Positions 9,215 to 19,035 of a DNA stretch of 64,000 nucleotides are shown here, one piece after another (the first letter of the stretch is position 1; every line of letters begins with the position of its first letter). The notes below the pieces were generated by a model. That model was not told the DNA's origin and ran no database searches. It was given only the letters and a program-made list of their open reading frames with translations. Source of the DNA: DATBJJ01 sp963750915 (GTDB lineage Bacteria > Acidobacteriota > Vicinamibacteria > Vicinamibacterales > 2-12-FULL-66-21); NCBI GenBank assembly GCA_963750915.1, contig CAVVSF010000007.1:930001-994000 (forward strand). The letters run 5' to 3'. Both the position numbers and the translations under genes were made by a program.

Positions 9215-12200
9215 TCAGAACCTGAACCGCACTCCGAGCTGGATGACGCGGTTCGAGTTCGGCCGGACATCAGTGACACGGCCGAAGTTGGTGTCGGTCT
9301 GCTGGCCGGTGTTGTAGTCGAACACCGCGCTCGTGTCGACGTCCTGGTACTGCGTCAGGTTGAACGCGTTGTAAAGCTCCGCGCGGAACTGCAGCACCTT
9401 GCTGCCGAAGATGAAGTTCTTGAAGAACGTCATGTCGTGGTTCATGTATCCCGGCGGGTGGTACTCGTCGTTGGTCGACGTGCCCATGTAGTAGGGGTCG
9501 CCCGGCCCGCCGCCCGGACCGACGCACTCGGTGCGGAACTGACGGTCGAACGTCCGCTCGCTCGACGGCAGGTTGGGATCGCAGGACAGCGAGACGCGCC
9601 GGGCGTAGCCGTTGCCCGACAGGTCGTTGGTCGGCGCGCCGGTGAACGCGTAGGAGAAGCCGTTGCGCTGCTGGCTCTGGAAAATCGAGACACCGGAGAT
9701 CTGCCAGCCGTCCAGGAGGACGCGGCTGAAGAGATTGTCCCACTTCTGGCTCGCCAGTGGCAGTTCCCAGTTGTAGTTGAACACCAGGCTGTGCGGACGG
9801 CTCTGGTTGCCGCCGTTGGTCGAGTAGTTGTAGTTGCGCGCCTTGTTGTCCGCCTCGCTCAGGAATGGATCGTAGAGGCTGAGCAGCTTGCGGTTCATGC
9901 CGGTGTAGGCGACGCCGAAGGCGAAGCCCTGGGCGAAGCGTCGGTTCACGCCGACCTGGATCGAGTGGTAGTCGTTGTACCCGGTCCAGTCGCGGACGCC
10001 GATTCCGCCGTAGCCGCGGTACGGGCGGAGGTAGTCAGCCGCGATCGGCTGGCCGCCGTTGGTCGGGTCGGCGTTCTGCGGCTGCAGCTGCGTGCCGTAG
10101 GGCAGATCGTTGATCTGGTTGGTCACCGGCTGATTGCGGCCGGCGTTGCCGACATACGCGACGTCGGCGATCAGGTTCCACGGCAGCGCGTGCTGGATGC
10201 CGATGCTCCAGTTGTAAACCGTCGGCGCCTCGAACTCGGCGAACGAGGTGACGCCGCGCGGGCTCTGGATCAGCTGCGAGTTCTGCAGCTGCGGAATCGT
10301 CGTGAAGCTCGTCGTCCGCGTGTCCATGAGCGGCGGCTGCTCGACGAGCGACAGGATGAAGTCGTCCTGGTAGCGATCGTAGAAGATGCCCCAGCCGCCG
10401 CGGACCGAGGTGCGGCCGTCGCCGAACACGTCCCAGGCGAAGCCGACGCGCGGCGCCGGCAGCAGGCCCTTGCCCTCGTAGACCGTCTGCTCGGTAACCA
10501 CCATGCCGTTATAGAAGTCGCCGGAGTTCGGGACCAGCTTGCCGATGTAGGTGTTGTTGAGAATCTCGCCGGTCAGCGGATTGCGGGCCTGACGCGTCGT
10601 GCCCGAACAGGTCGCGGCGTTGTTCGGACATACCGGCTGGAACAGCAGCGGCGCGTTGTTCTGGCCCCAGACACCGTTCTCGAAGTACGAGACATCCTGG
10701 TCGGCGACGTAGGTCGGCCCGATGTAGTAGAAGCGCACGCCGAAGTCGAGGGTCAGCCGCGACTTCACGCGCCAGTTGTCCTGGACGAACATCTCGACCT
10801 GGTTGAAGCGGCCCTCGGCGTATGGCTTGGCCGTCGACTCGGTGTACTCGTTGATCGACCCGAGCAGCGCGTTCGAGAACCCGAGGTTGGTATCGAACGG
10901 GTTGCTGGCGTTGCCGTTGAAGTTGAAGTTGCCGTTGAAGACAGCCGCGCGCGGCGCCGGACGCGCGGTGTGTTCGAAGAACACGCCCGCCTTCAGGTTG
11001 TGGGAACCGGCGATCTTCGACAGGTTGCCCGAGTAGTTCCAGATCGTGTTGCTGGCGTTGAACGGGTAGCGGTCGGCGACGCCGACGCCGCGGGTGTTCG
11101 GCAGCGCGTTGGTGCCGCCGTAGCTGATCTGCGGCACGAGGTACTGCGGGTTGGCGCTCGGGAAGAACTGCGACAGCCCGCCGAGGACGACGCGGCGATC
11201 GTTCTGATCGAGCGACTCCTGCGAGACGTGGCTGACCAGCTGCTCGGCCCAGTTCCTTCCCACCGTGACTTCACCGACCATCGTCGAGTTGAAGGTGTGC
11301 AGCAGCGTGCTGACCATGCTGACGGAGGCGACCTCATAGGAGGTATTGAACTGCGGCCAGCCGGCGTTGCCGCCGTTGCCGGTGCCGGCGCCGAGAAACG
11401 CGTTGGCGCCGCGCGAGTTCACTTCGTTGCCGAACTGCACCCGGGTGTAGAACGTCGTGTCGCGGTTGACGTTCCAGTCGACGCGCGCGACCTGGTCGTG
11501 ACGCGGCTTCTCGAGCTCGTTCTGGTAGGTGTAGTTGTACTGCCGGCTGCCCGACGGGTCGGTCGAGTTCGGCAGCGGGAAGAGGTTGAGCATCTGCTGC
11601 CCGATGCCGTTGATGCGGCCCGCCGGGATCATGTTGTTCGCGAAGCAGCCGGCACCGCCGTTGGTCGGGTGACACGCTAGTCCCTGGGCGGCGAGCTGCG
11701 GGTCCTTGATCCAGATCCGCTGGCCGCGGCTGTCGACGGTCTGGGAGAAGTCACCGGCACGCTCGGCCGCGGTCGGCATCGTGCTCAGCTGCAGCGTGCC
11801 CGGATCGTTTCTCGGCAGCAGATCCTGCGAGAAGAAGAAGAACAGCTTGTCGCGATTGCCGTTGAAGCCGGTGCCGGGCACCAGCACCGGGCCGCCGATC
11901 GTCCAGGCGGTGTTGTCGAACCGGTACGGCGCCTTGGCGCAGCTCGGGACCAGATCGGCGGGGGTGCCCGCGGCGACGCCGGCATCGCACTGGCGGCGGC
12001 GGTCCCAGCTGTTGGTGTTGAAATTTTCGTTGCGCTTGTAATACGCGGCGGTGCCGTGGAAGTCGCGGGTGCCGCTCTTGGTGACGACGGTGATCGTCGC
12101 GCCGGAGCTGCGGCCGTACTCGGCCTGGAAGTTCGAGGCCTGGACCTTGACCTCGGCGATCGAGTCGAGCCCCGGGGCGGCGTAGTTGCTGGAGTTCGAG

Positions 12201-12817
12201 CCGGTGTCCTTGTTGGTGACGCCGTCGTAGGAAAAGTTGAACGAGGTCTGGCCGTTGATCGACATGCTGCCGACCGAGCCCCAGCCGGGAGCGTCGCGGG
12301 CCGAGGTGTCGATCACGCCCGGCAGCACCTTGAGACTGCCCATGAAGTCGCGGCCGCGGAGCCCGACGTCCTCGATCTGCGCCGCCGTTATCGTCGCCGA
12401 GCGCTCGCCGCTCGTCGTCTGCACCTTGAGCGATTCGGCCGCGACCGAGACGACCTCGGACAGCCCGCCGACTTCGAGCGCGATCGTCTGCAGGGCGAGA
12501 CGCTCGGTCGCGCCGAGGACGACGCCCTTCAGATCATAGGGCCGGAATCCCTGCACGCTGACGGTGAGGTCGAAGGTGCCGGCCAGCAGGTTGGTGACGA
12601 CGAAGGCTCCATCCGTGCCGGTGACCGTTTCACGGGTGAGGTTGGTGCCGACGTTCTTGACTGTCACCGTCGCGCCCGGCATGACGCCGCCGCTGTTGTC
12701 GGTGACGACCCCGGAAATCTGGCCGGTGAGGCCTTGTGCGGACAGTTCGGATGATTCGCCGCTGACGCCAACGATGGTCGCCAGCGCGAGCAGAATGACG
12801 CACACGCGCTTGCTCAC
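9215..12817 (-). CDS. Oar-type TonB-dependent outer-membrane receptor with carboxypeptidase-regulatory domain
   Basis: About 1,200 residues. The signal peptide (MSKRVCVILLALATIVG, GTG start at 12817 after AGAGGAGGAGAG) is followed by a carboxypeptidase-regulatory-like beta domain (about 30-115, GVVTDNSGGVMPGATVTVKN). A TonB plug-like region (ITAAQIEDVGLRGRDF, SIAEVKVQASNFQAEYG) and a long beta-barrel rich in Asn, Tyr and Phe come next, ending in an aromatic residue (LGVRFRF). Such receptors import large substrates through the outer membrane using TonB-ExbBD energy; none of those genes is in this window. A longer reading to 12868 lacks a signal peptide. The substrate is unknown; the context suggests sugars or glycans. 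Confidence 0.88.
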   Translation of the reverse strand: MSKRVCVILLALATIVGVSGESSELSAQGLTGQISGVVTDNSGGVMPGATVTVKNVGTNLTRETVTGTDGAFVVTNLLAGTFDLTVSVQGFRPYDLKGVVLGATERLALQTIALEVGGLSEVVSVAAESLKVQTTSGERSATITAAQIEDVGLRGRDFMGSLKVLPGVIDTSARDAPGWGSVGSMSINGQTSFNFSYDGVTNKDTGSNSSNYAAPGLDSIAEVKVQASNFQAEYGRSSGATITVVTKSGTRDFHGTAAYYKRNENFNTNSWDRRRQCDAGVAAGTPADLVPSCAKAPYRFDNTAWTIGGPVLVPGTGFNGNRDKLFFFFSQDLLPRNDPGTLQLSTMPTAAERAGDFSQTVDSRGQRIWIKDPQLAAQGLACHPTNGGAGCFANNMIPAGRINGIGQQMLNLFPLPNSTDPSGSRQYNYTYQNELEKPRHDQVARVDWNVNRDTTFYTRVQFGNEVNSRGANAFLGAGTGNGGNAGWPQFNTSYEVASVSMVSTLLHTFNSTMVGEVTVGRNWAEQLVSHVSQESLDQNDRRVVLGGLSQFFPSANPQYLVPQISYGGTNALPNTRGVGVADRYPFNASNTIWNYSGNLSKIAGSHNLKAGVFFEHTARPAPRAAVFNGNFNFNGNASNPFDTNLGFSNALLGSINEYTESTAKPYAEGRFNQVEMFVQDNWRVKSRLTLDFGVRFYYIGPTYVADQDVSYFENGVWGQNNAPLLFQPVCPNNAATCSGTTRQARNPLTGEILNNTYIGKLVPNSGDFYNGMVVTEQTVYEGKGLLPAPRVGFAWDVFGDGRTSVRGGWGIFYDRYQDDFILSLVEQPPLMDTRTTSFTTIPQLQNSQLIQSPRGVTSFAEFEAPTVYNWSIGIQHALPWNLIADVAYVGNAGRNQPVTNQINDLPYGTQLQPQNADPTNGGQPIAADYLRPYRGYGGIGVRDWTGYNDYHSIQVGVNRRFAQGFAFGVAYTGMNRKLLSLYDPFLSEADNKARNYNYSTNGGNQSRPHSLVFNYNWELPLASQKWDNLFSRVLLDGWQISGVSIFQSQQRNGFSYAFTGAPTNDLSGNGYARRVSLSCDPNLPSSERTFDRQFRTECVGPGGGPGDPYYMGTSTNDEYHPPGYMNHDMTFFKNFIFGSKVLQFRAELYNAFNLTQYQDVDTSAVFDYNTGQQTDTNFGRVTDVRPNSNRVIQLGVRFRF

Positions 12818-12982
12818 GCTCTCCTCCTCTGTAGCCCGTCTTGCAGGAACGCACCCGGCACACGGCACGCGGAGCGCCGCCGGCCTCGGTCTTGTCAGTT
12901 GCGCGAAGGCTACGCCTGCCCGCAGACGCCGTCAAAAGGAAGCTTGATGAGGCGGCCAGTTTCGAGATGAGAAACGTGTCAC

Positions 12983-13027
12983 AGCGGATATGACGGCAGT
13001 TTTACAGGTTGGGAGCGTATATGACGG
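12983..13027 (-). promoter_or_regulatory. Direct-repeat operator candidate upstream of the receptor gene
   Basis: Two near-identical 14-mers, AGCGGATATGACGG (12983-12996) and AGCGTATATGACGG (13014-13027), lie 31 bases apart, about three helical turns, some 170-210 bases upstream of the receptor start codon. The spacing suits two protomers bound to one DNA face. The rest of the 339-base gap (12818-13156) shows only the family E repeat near its far end. Confidence 0.4.
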
Positions 13028-13085
13028 GGCAGCGTCAGAGCACCTTGTTTTGCTATGCAATCCGATTGCGGCAGCCGAAGCGGCC

Positions 13086-13150
13086 TGCCACCAGCTGCCA
13101 GCGGTCCGGCGAAGCCGGACGCTGACAGCTGACAGCTGAGGGCTGGGAGC
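13086..13150. repeat. Family E repeat copy 2
   Basis: Words AGCTGAC, AGCTGAC, AGCTGAG and GGCTGGG with period 7 form the right arm, and CACCAGCTGCCAGC the left, around a GTCCGGCGAAGCCGGAC hairpin. It ends seven bases from the stop codon of the second receptor gene, where it could serve as a terminator. Confidence 0.82.
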
Positions 13151-13156
13151 GGAAAC

Positions 13157-16100
13157 CTACCAGAGCAGCCTGAACGCGAGCTGGACGAAACGGGGGTCGT
13201 TCGACTGCGTTTCGGCCACCGTGCCGAACGCCGTCGCGGTCACGGTCGTATTCGGGTTCGGCCACTGCACGGCGTTGGTGACGTTGAACATCTCGACGCG
13301 CAGCTGGAAGTTGAAGACATCGGTCAGCCGCACGTTCTTGAAGAACGACATGTCGAGGATCCAGGGATCGCTGCGGTAGACGCGCTCCAGCCGCGCCCCG
13401 GTGGTGTCGAGGGCGTTCTCGGCCCGGATGCGGAACGCCGGCTGTTCCTCGGCGCTGGCGCAGTTCTGGCGGGCGCCGGCGACGGTGAGGGTGCAGGTGT
13501 TGAAGGCGCGCTGGTTGGTCGGGTTGGCGAGGACCGGGTCGCCGATGAGATCGACGTTGTCCGGCATGCCGACCGTCAGGCCGGAGCGCCAGAACGTGCT
13601 GGCGTTCACCTGCCAGCCGCCGAGCAGATAGCGCATCAACGCGCCGCGGCTCTCGAAGCGCGGCAGGTTCCAGCCGCCGGTGAAGAGCACCACGTGGGGC
13701 CGGTGCGTATCGGTCACTTCCTCGAACGGCGCCTCGCCCATGTTGAGCACCGAGGTCGCGCCGACGTTGCGCGAGCCGGTGTAATTGACCTGGAAGTGCA
13801 GTCCCTGCGTCAGCCGCTTGTTCCAGGAGACCTGCAGCGCCTGGTAGTCGAGCGTGCCGATCGGCACCAGCCGTTCGTTGATGCCGACAAACTGCGGATC
13901 CGCGCGCAGCAGTTCGCGCCGCTGGATCGTCGCCGCGGTGTTACGCGCGCCGCCGTCGGGCACCAGCCCGCGGAACGGGTTCGGCACCAGCTCGTTGAGG
14001 TAGGCGTCACCGAGAGCGATCTGGTCAGGGGTGAGGTTGTTGATCGGGCGGTTGACGCCGATCTTCCGCGTCATGCTGCCGATGTAGGCCACTTCGACCA
14101 CGCTCTGCCAGAACAACTCCCGCTGCGCGCCAATCGACCACTGATGGAACTCGGGAATCCTGCGGCCGTTGATGTCGTAGTTGATGGTCGTCCCGAGCGC
14201 CGTCGCCGAGCCGCCGGAGGCGCCGGCCGGCACCAGCAGGCCGTTCGGATACGGATCCGCCAGGCGGCCCGCCGGCGTGCGGTTGCTGTCGAGGGAGGCC
14301 ACGTACTGCGTGCCGCGCGTGAAGCCGGTCTGGGTGCCGCGATCGGTGGAGGCATCGAGGAACGTCAGGCCGTAGCCGCCACGCACGACCAGCTTGTCGG
14401 TCGGCGAGTAGGTGAAGCCGGCGCGCGGCCCGAAGTTGTTCATGTCGCGGCCGTAGAACGCGCCGTCGGCGAACGTCAGGCCGCCCATCAGCTCGGTCGG
14501 GAGCCCCGACGCCGGACAGGCCGGGCAGACGAGCGCGAGCGCGTTCGCGTCGAACCCGGCATTGACCTGGTCCGCGGTCTCGGTGATCGGCGCTTCGTAA
14601 TCCCAGCGCATGCCGAGGTTCAGCGTGAAGCGGCTCGTGAGCCGCCAGTCGTCCTGCACGAACGCGCCGCCGTAGGCGCTGCGCCAGTCGAAGATCGGGC
14701 TGCGCGTGACGGTGTTCGACGCCATGTAGCCGAGCAGGTACGACGCGAACGCGTTGCCGCCGTCGGCGACGGTGAGGTTGCCGACGTTCGGCCGCAGCGA
14801 GGTGAAGTTGCGGGTGAACGAGAAGTCCGAGAAGTTCGTGCCGGCGAGCGGGTTCTCGACGTCGCTGACGCCGTAGCGGAACTCGCCGCCGAACTTCACC
14901 TGATGCCGGCCGAGCACCTTGGTGAGCGTCTCCTGGACGTAGAAGTCGTCGCTCGGGCCGTCCTGCCCGCCGCCCTGGCCGATCGAGGCGCCGCCGTAGT
15001 CGGCGATGCGAATCGGGACGAAGCGCGGCGGAATCTGGCTGGTGAACAACGACGGGAAGCCGAGGACGGCCGGGTCGAAGCCGCCCTGATCCTCGGCGCC
15101 GCTGACGTCGAGCCGGCGGTGCCGCGTCCAGCCCGCGCGCAGGCTCGACAGCAGGCTCGGCGTCAGCGTCGAGCTCAGGTCGACGCTCAGCACGTTGTTC
15201 CAGCGGTGGTGGTAGCCGGCGGTCAGCGCGATCTCCTCACGCCCGGCCTTGGCGCGGGTCTCGCGCCGGCCATTGTGGCCGTAGCGGGCGAAGAAGCGAT
15301 GGTTGTCGGAGAAGTTGTGATCGATGCGGGTGATGCCCGAGGTGTAGGTATCGAAGCGCGAGTTCTCGAGCGGGAAGAAGTTGTTGCCGGCGGCGTCCGG
15401 CGTCGAGTTCGGCGACACCATGTACTGCATCAGGTTGCGCGCCACCGGATCGATGCGGTCCTGCGGGATGCGGTTGCCGGGGAACGGCTGCGGCACGCCG
15501 TTGACGGTGTTCAACGGATCGTAGATGGTCATGCTCGACTGCGAGAAGTCGCCGCTGCGCTCGAGGTCGGTCGGCGCCCGCTCGCCCGACGAGACCGGGA
15601 TGCCGGACTTCAGGCCCTCGAACGAATAGAAGAAGAACGTGCGGTTGCGGCCGTCGTACTTCGGCACCACCACCGGGCCGCCGATGCTGAAACCGGGGTT
15701 GTAGTGGAACAGATCCTCCTTCGGGATGCCGCGGACCGTGTTCTCGTAGAGGTTGCTGTTCAGCGACGCGTCGCGGTGGTTGTAGTAGGCGGACCCGTGC
15801 AGCGAGTTCGTGCCGCTGCGGATGCTGACGGCGATGACGCCGCCGCCGGTGCGGCCGAACTGGGCGTCGTAGGTGTTCGTGCTGACCCGCACTTCCTGGA
15901 CGGCGTCGGGCGACGGGACAAACGCCAGGCTCCCCTGCGACGCGCCTTCGCGGCTGGTGTTGGGGGCGCCGTCGAGCAGCAGTTCGTTCGAGCGATTGCG
16001 GCCGCCGTTGATCGCGATCGCGTCCATGCCGCCGTTGTCGAACGGCCGTGAGCTGATGCTCGGCCGCGTGAACTGCGTCGTCACGCCCTGGATGGTGTAG

Positions 16101-16582
16101 GCGAGCGCGTAGGGGTTGCGGCCCGAGAGGGGCAGGTTCTCGACCTTGTCCTTGTCGATGACCTGGCTGCGGGTCGCGGTCGTGGTCTCGAGCAGCGGCG
16201 TTTCGGCGACGACCTTCGTCTCCTCGGTGATGCCGCCGATGGTCAGCGTCAGGTCGACGCGCAGCCGGTCGCCGGCGCGCATCTCCAGCTCGCGCACGAC
16301 CGGCGAGAAGCCGTCGAGCGTGCACGTCAGGCGATAGCGGCCGTTGACGAGCGACGTCAGGACGTAGACGCCGGACGCGTTGGTGACCGCGGATGTCTTG
16401 ACGTTGGTGTCGAGGTTGACGGCAGTCGCCGTCACGCCCGGCATGACACCGCCCTGGGCGTCAGTCAGGGTACCGGTGATGGTCCCGAGCTCGCCCTGGG
16501 CCACCGCCGGCGCCACCGAGCTCAGCAGCAGCGCGCCTGCTACCAGAATCCGCGATGCGATCGCGAGATACAGCCTTCTCAC
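13157..16582 (-). CDS. Second Oar-type TonB-dependent outer-membrane receptor
   Basis: 1,141 residues with a GTG start after a perfect GGAGGAGG. A signal peptide (MRRLYLAIASRILVAGALLL) leads to a carboxypeptidase-regulatory-like domain (about 35-115, GTLTDAQGGVMPGVTATAVN), a plug region (QVIDKDKVENLPLSGRNPYA, then AINGGRNRSNELLLDGAPN) and a beta-barrel ending LAFRLLW. It is homologous in architecture to the receptor at 9215-12817, but the sequences differ enough that this is an older paralogue pair. Both genes share one strand. The gap to the ROK gene on the other side (16583-16936, 354 bases) contains only a family B palindrome. Confidence 0.88.
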   Translation of the reverse strand: MRRLYLAIASRILVAGALLLSSVAPAVAQGELGTITGTLTDAQGGVMPGVTATAVNLDTNVKTSAVTNASGVYVLTSLVNGRYRLTCTLDGFSPVVRELEMRAGDRLRVDLTLTIGGITEETKVVAETPLLETTTATRSQVIDKDKVENLPLSGRNPYALAYTIQGVTTQFTRPSISSRPFDNGGMDAIAINGGRNRSNELLLDGAPNTSREGASQGSLAFVPSPDAVQEVRVSTNTYDAQFGRTGGGVIAVSIRSGTNSLHGSAYYNHRDASLNSNLYENTVRGIPKEDLFHYNPGFSIGGPVVVPKYDGRNRTFFFYSFEGLKSGIPVSSGERAPTDLERSGDFSQSSMTIYDPLNTVNGVPQPFPGNRIPQDRIDPVARNLMQYMVSPNSTPDAAGNNFFPLENSRFDTYTSGITRIDHNFSDNHRFFARYGHNGRRETRAKAGREEIALTAGYHHRWNNVLSVDLSSTLTPSLLSSLRAGWTRHRRLDVSGAEDQGGFDPAVLGFPSLFTSQIPPRFVPIRIADYGGASIGQGGGQDGPSDDFYVQETLTKVLGRHQVKFGGEFRYGVSDVENPLAGTNFSDFSFTRNFTSLRPNVGNLTVADGGNAFASYLLGYMASNTVTRSPIFDWRSAYGGAFVQDDWRLTSRFTLNLGMRWDYEAPITETADQVNAGFDANALALVCPACPASGLPTELMGGLTFADGAFYGRDMNNFGPRAGFTYSPTDKLVVRGGYGLTFLDASTDRGTQTGFTRGTQYVASLDSNRTPAGRLADPYPNGLLVPAGASGGSATALGTTINYDINGRRIPEFHQWSIGAQRELFWQSVVEVAYIGSMTRKIGVNRPINNLTPDQIALGDAYLNELVPNPFRGLVPDGGARNTAATIQRRELLRADPQFVGINERLVPIGTLDYQALQVSWNKRLTQGLHFQVNYTGSRNVGATSVLNMGEAPFEEVTDTHRPHVVLFTGGWNLPRFESRGALMRYLLGGWQVNASTFWRSGLTVGMPDNVDLIGDPVLANPTNQRAFNTCTLTVAGARQNCASAEEQPAFRIRAENALDTTGARLERVYRSDPWILDMSFFKNVRLTDVFNFQLRVEMFNVTNAVQWPNPNTTVTATAFGTVAETQSNDPRFVQLAFRLLW

Positions 16583-16791
16583 GGTGTCCTCCTCCCGTAA
16601 CGGATCACGTTTCGATAGTGCGGAGGCTACGACCGTGAAGGAGCGGTGTCAAAAAGAAGGTGAGGCGGCGGCGCGATTTCGCGATGACAAACCCGGCAAT
16701 AGGAAGGATGAAGGATGTTGGCGGGCGATTCGCGCGCGGCGCCCGTCGAGCGCACGGCCGCCCGATTTTGCATTGCGAACCGATGCAGCCC

Positions 16792-16856
16792 GGGGACAGT
16801 CACTGGGGACTGGCACGAGTGACTGTCCCCGGGGACTGGCACGGGTGACTGTCCCC
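16792..16856. repeat. REP-like palindrome, family B copy 2
   Basis: GGGGACAGTCACT and GGGGACTGGCACG words (period 13) face two GTGACTGTCCCC arms, a nested double hairpin. It lies between the divergent second receptor and ROK genes. Confidence 0.9.
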
Positions 16857-16936
16857 GGGATTGACTGCCGGGCTCAGTTGGCGGCGAGGGCCCTCGAAAG
16901 CCGGCCATGTTATCGTCAATTCCTCGGGAGGCACTG

Positions 16937-17965
16937 TTGAGCGTAGTCGCAGGCATCGACCTTGGTGGAACCGCCATCAACTACACGTTTCTTCGCGGCG
17001 AGCCGGGGAAGGAAACGTGGCTGATCGAGAGCCTGTGCGAGCACCCGGCACGATCGAAGGAGGGCCCGTCGATCTGCCTGCAGCAGATCGCGGACGGCCT
17101 CGAGATGGCGGCCGCGGCGGCCGGAATCAAGACCAGTGAGATCGTCTTCATCGGTCTCGACACTCCCGGTCCCGCCAGCAGCGCCGGCGTCCTGAGCGCG
17201 CGGGGCTCGACCAACTTCGTCCATGCCGACTGGGCCGGGTTCGACATTCGCGAAGGGCTCGCCACCAAGCTCGGCAAACCGGTCACCTACCTCAACGACG
17301 GCAACGCCGGCGCGCTGTGGGGGCACTTCGCCATCTTCGGCGTCGGCCGTCCGGCGACTTCGATCTCCGCCATCGTCGGCACCGGCCTCGGCGGCGGGGT
17401 CATCGTCGACGGCAACGTCGTGAAAGGTCGCAAGGGATTCGGCGGCGAGCTCGGCCACGTGCTGATTCCCTATCAGAGCATCGCGTCGCTCGCGGGCGTC
17501 ACGCCGCACTGCAACTGCGGCCGCATCGGCGATCTCGAGTCGGTCTGTTCGCTGACGGCGATCGGCCGGACGCTGCTGCCCCACTTCCTGACGAAGTACC
17601 CGGACCACGAACTGCAGAAGGAGCGCGACCTGGCGCAGGCGGCCAAGCGCGTCCGCGGCATGGCGGAGCGCGGCGACGCGATGTGCCGCGAGATCTTCCG
17701 CGCCCAGGCGCACGCCCTCGGCCTCTTCTTCGACGAGATGATCAACACGTTCGATCCGGACGCGCTGATCGTCGGCGGCGGCGCGATCGAAACCGCGGTC
17801 GAGTTCCAGGAGTGGATCGCCAGCGAAATCCGCGCCGGCATGCCGTCCCAGCGCACCGAACAGCAGGACATTCCCATCCACGTCATGCCGAACGGCGACA
17901 CCGCCGGCGCGCGCGGCGCCGCCATCGAAGCCCTGAAGCTGGCGCGCGACGGCGGGATGTTGTGA
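16937..17965 (+). CDS. ROK-family sugar kinase (glucokinase-like)
   Basis: The product is about 342 residues long. It has the N-terminal ATP-binding motif AGIDLGGTAINYTF, a sugar-binding stretch (TYLNDGNAGALWGHF), the phosphate loop IVGTGLGGGVIVDG and the ROK zinc-site signature (GELGH then CNCGRIGDLES). The usual CxCGxxGCxE has Asp where the third Cys normally sits, so the zinc site is altered. There is no HTH, so it is a kinase rather than a repressor. I chose TTG 16937 because GGGAGG lies five bases upstream. It probably phosphorylates glucose or a related hexose at C6, feeding glycolysis and the PPi-phosphofructokinase at 25 kb. Confidence 0.85.
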   Translation: MSVVAGIDLGGTAINYTFLRGEPGKETWLIESLCEHPARSKEGPSICLQQIADGLEMAAAAAGIKTSEIVFIGLDTPGPASSAGVLSARGSTNFVHADWAGFDIREGLATKLGKPVTYLNDGNAGALWGHFAIFGVGRPATSISAIVGTGLGGGVIVDGNVVKGRKGFGGELGHVLIPYQSIASLAGVTPHCNCGRIGDLESVCSLTAIGRTLLPHFLTKYPDHELQKERDLAQAAKRVRGMAERGDAMCREIFRAQAHALGLFFDEMINTFDPDALIVGGGAIETAVEFQEWIASEIRAGMPSQRTEQQDIPIHVMPNGDTAGARGAAIEALKLARDGGML

Positions 17966-17973
17966 TCGACTCT

Positions 17974-18065
17974 GGCTCAGGCTCAGGGCTCAGGGCTCAG
18001 GGCTCAAGTAAGATCGACCGGATCTCGAAGCTCTCTCCTGAGCCCTAAGCCCTGAGCCTTGAGCC
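17974..18065. repeat. Heptad inverted repeat, family A copy 4
   Basis: Four GGCTCAG words on the left and CCTGAGCCCTAAGCC-CTGAGCCTTGAGCC on the right, separated by about 30 unrelated bases, fill the gap between the ROK kinase and ABC ATPase genes. Confidence 0.92.
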
Positions 18066-18082
18066 GACGATCGTAAGAACCA

Positions 18083-19021
18083 GTGACCAAGCTTCGCGTC
18101 CAGAACCTCAGCAAGCGTTACGGCAGCGTCGCCGGGGCCCGCGGCGTCAGTTTCGACGTGGCCGACGGCGAGATCTTCGGCCTCCTCGGACCGAACGGCG
18201 CCGGCAAGACGACGACGCTCGAGTGCATCGTCGGGCTGCGCGAGCCGGATGAAGGGACGATCGAGGTCTGCGGCCTCGACGCGCGACGGCATCCGTTCGA
18301 GGTGAAGCAGAAGATCGGCGCGGCGCTGCAGACGACGGCGCTGCAGGACACGATCACGCCGCGGGAGGCGCTGCAGCTGTTTGGCTCGTTCTATCGCTCG
18401 GCCGAGACGCCGGCGGCGCTGCTCGAACGCTTCGCGCTGGCCGACAAGGCCGAGGCGCGGTTCGATTCGCTCTCCGGCGGCCAGCGGCAGCGGCTGGCGC
18501 TGGCGCTGGCGTTCGTCAACCGGCCCGAGTTCGTGTTCCTCGACGAGCCCACGGCCGGACTCGATCCGCAGTCGCGCCGCGATCTCCACGCCGAGATCCT
18601 GCGCATGAAGGCGGACGGCCAGACAGTGCTCCTGACGACGCACTACCTCGACGAGGCTGAGGCGCTTTGCGATCGCGTGGCGATTATCGCGCGCGGTGAG
18701 ATCGCCGCGACGGGCTCGCCGCGCGATCTCGTGCGGCAGTCGACTGACACACCGCAGGTCGAGTTGTCGACGGTGCAGCCGCTGCCGCCCGGGCTCTTCG
18801 ATGGCCTCGCCGACGTGCGCGAGCTGACGCGCGACGCCAACACCGCCCGCTTCCGCGCCTCGCAGCCGGCCCGAACCGTTGCCGCCGTGCTCGGCCGGCT
18901 CGAGGCCGGCGGCGTGCAGATCGCGGACCTGCGCGTCCGCAAGGCGACGCTCGAGTCGGTATTCCTCGAGCTCGTTGGCGCGAACGCGACCACCGGAGTG
19001 CCGGACACCCCGACACACTGA
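18083..19021 (+). CDS. ABC transporter ATP-binding protein (CcmA/drug-exporter type)
   Basis: 312 residues with Walker A GPNGAGKTTT (about 36-45), signature LSGGQRQRL (about 132), Walker B FVFLDEPTAGLD (about 152) and the switch His in LLTTHYLDEAE. A C-terminal domain of about 90 residues is typical of DrrA/CcmA exporters. The start is GTG 18083, just after the family A repeat. The gene ends 14 bases before the permease gene, so the pair forms an exporter. The cargo is unknown. Confidence 0.92.
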   Translation: MTKLRVQNLSKRYGSVAGARGVSFDVADGEIFGLLGPNGAGKTTTLECIVGLREPDEGTIEVCGLDARRHPFEVKQKIGAALQTTALQDTITPREALQLFGSFYRSAETPAALLERFALADKAEARFDSLSGGQRQRLALALAFVNRPEFVFLDEPTAGLDPQSRRDLHAEILRMKADGQTVLLTTHYLDEAEALCDRVAIIARGEIAATGSPRDLVRQSTDTPQVELSTVQPLPPGLFDGLADVRELTRDANTARFRASQPARTVAAVLGRLEAGGVQIADLRVRKATLESVFLELVGANATTGVPDTPTH

Positions 19022-19035
19022 ACCAAGTCGCCGCC

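Noticed and set aside
13694..16051. 785-codon open frame opposite the second receptor gene
   Set aside because: Low-complexity Arg/Ala/Val composition and no ribosome-binding site; the receptor on the other strand is clearly real.
16583..16936. Receptor promoter with an operator
   Set aside because: Only a weak GCAT...ATGC pairing is visible apart from the family B palindrome, so I do not call a site.
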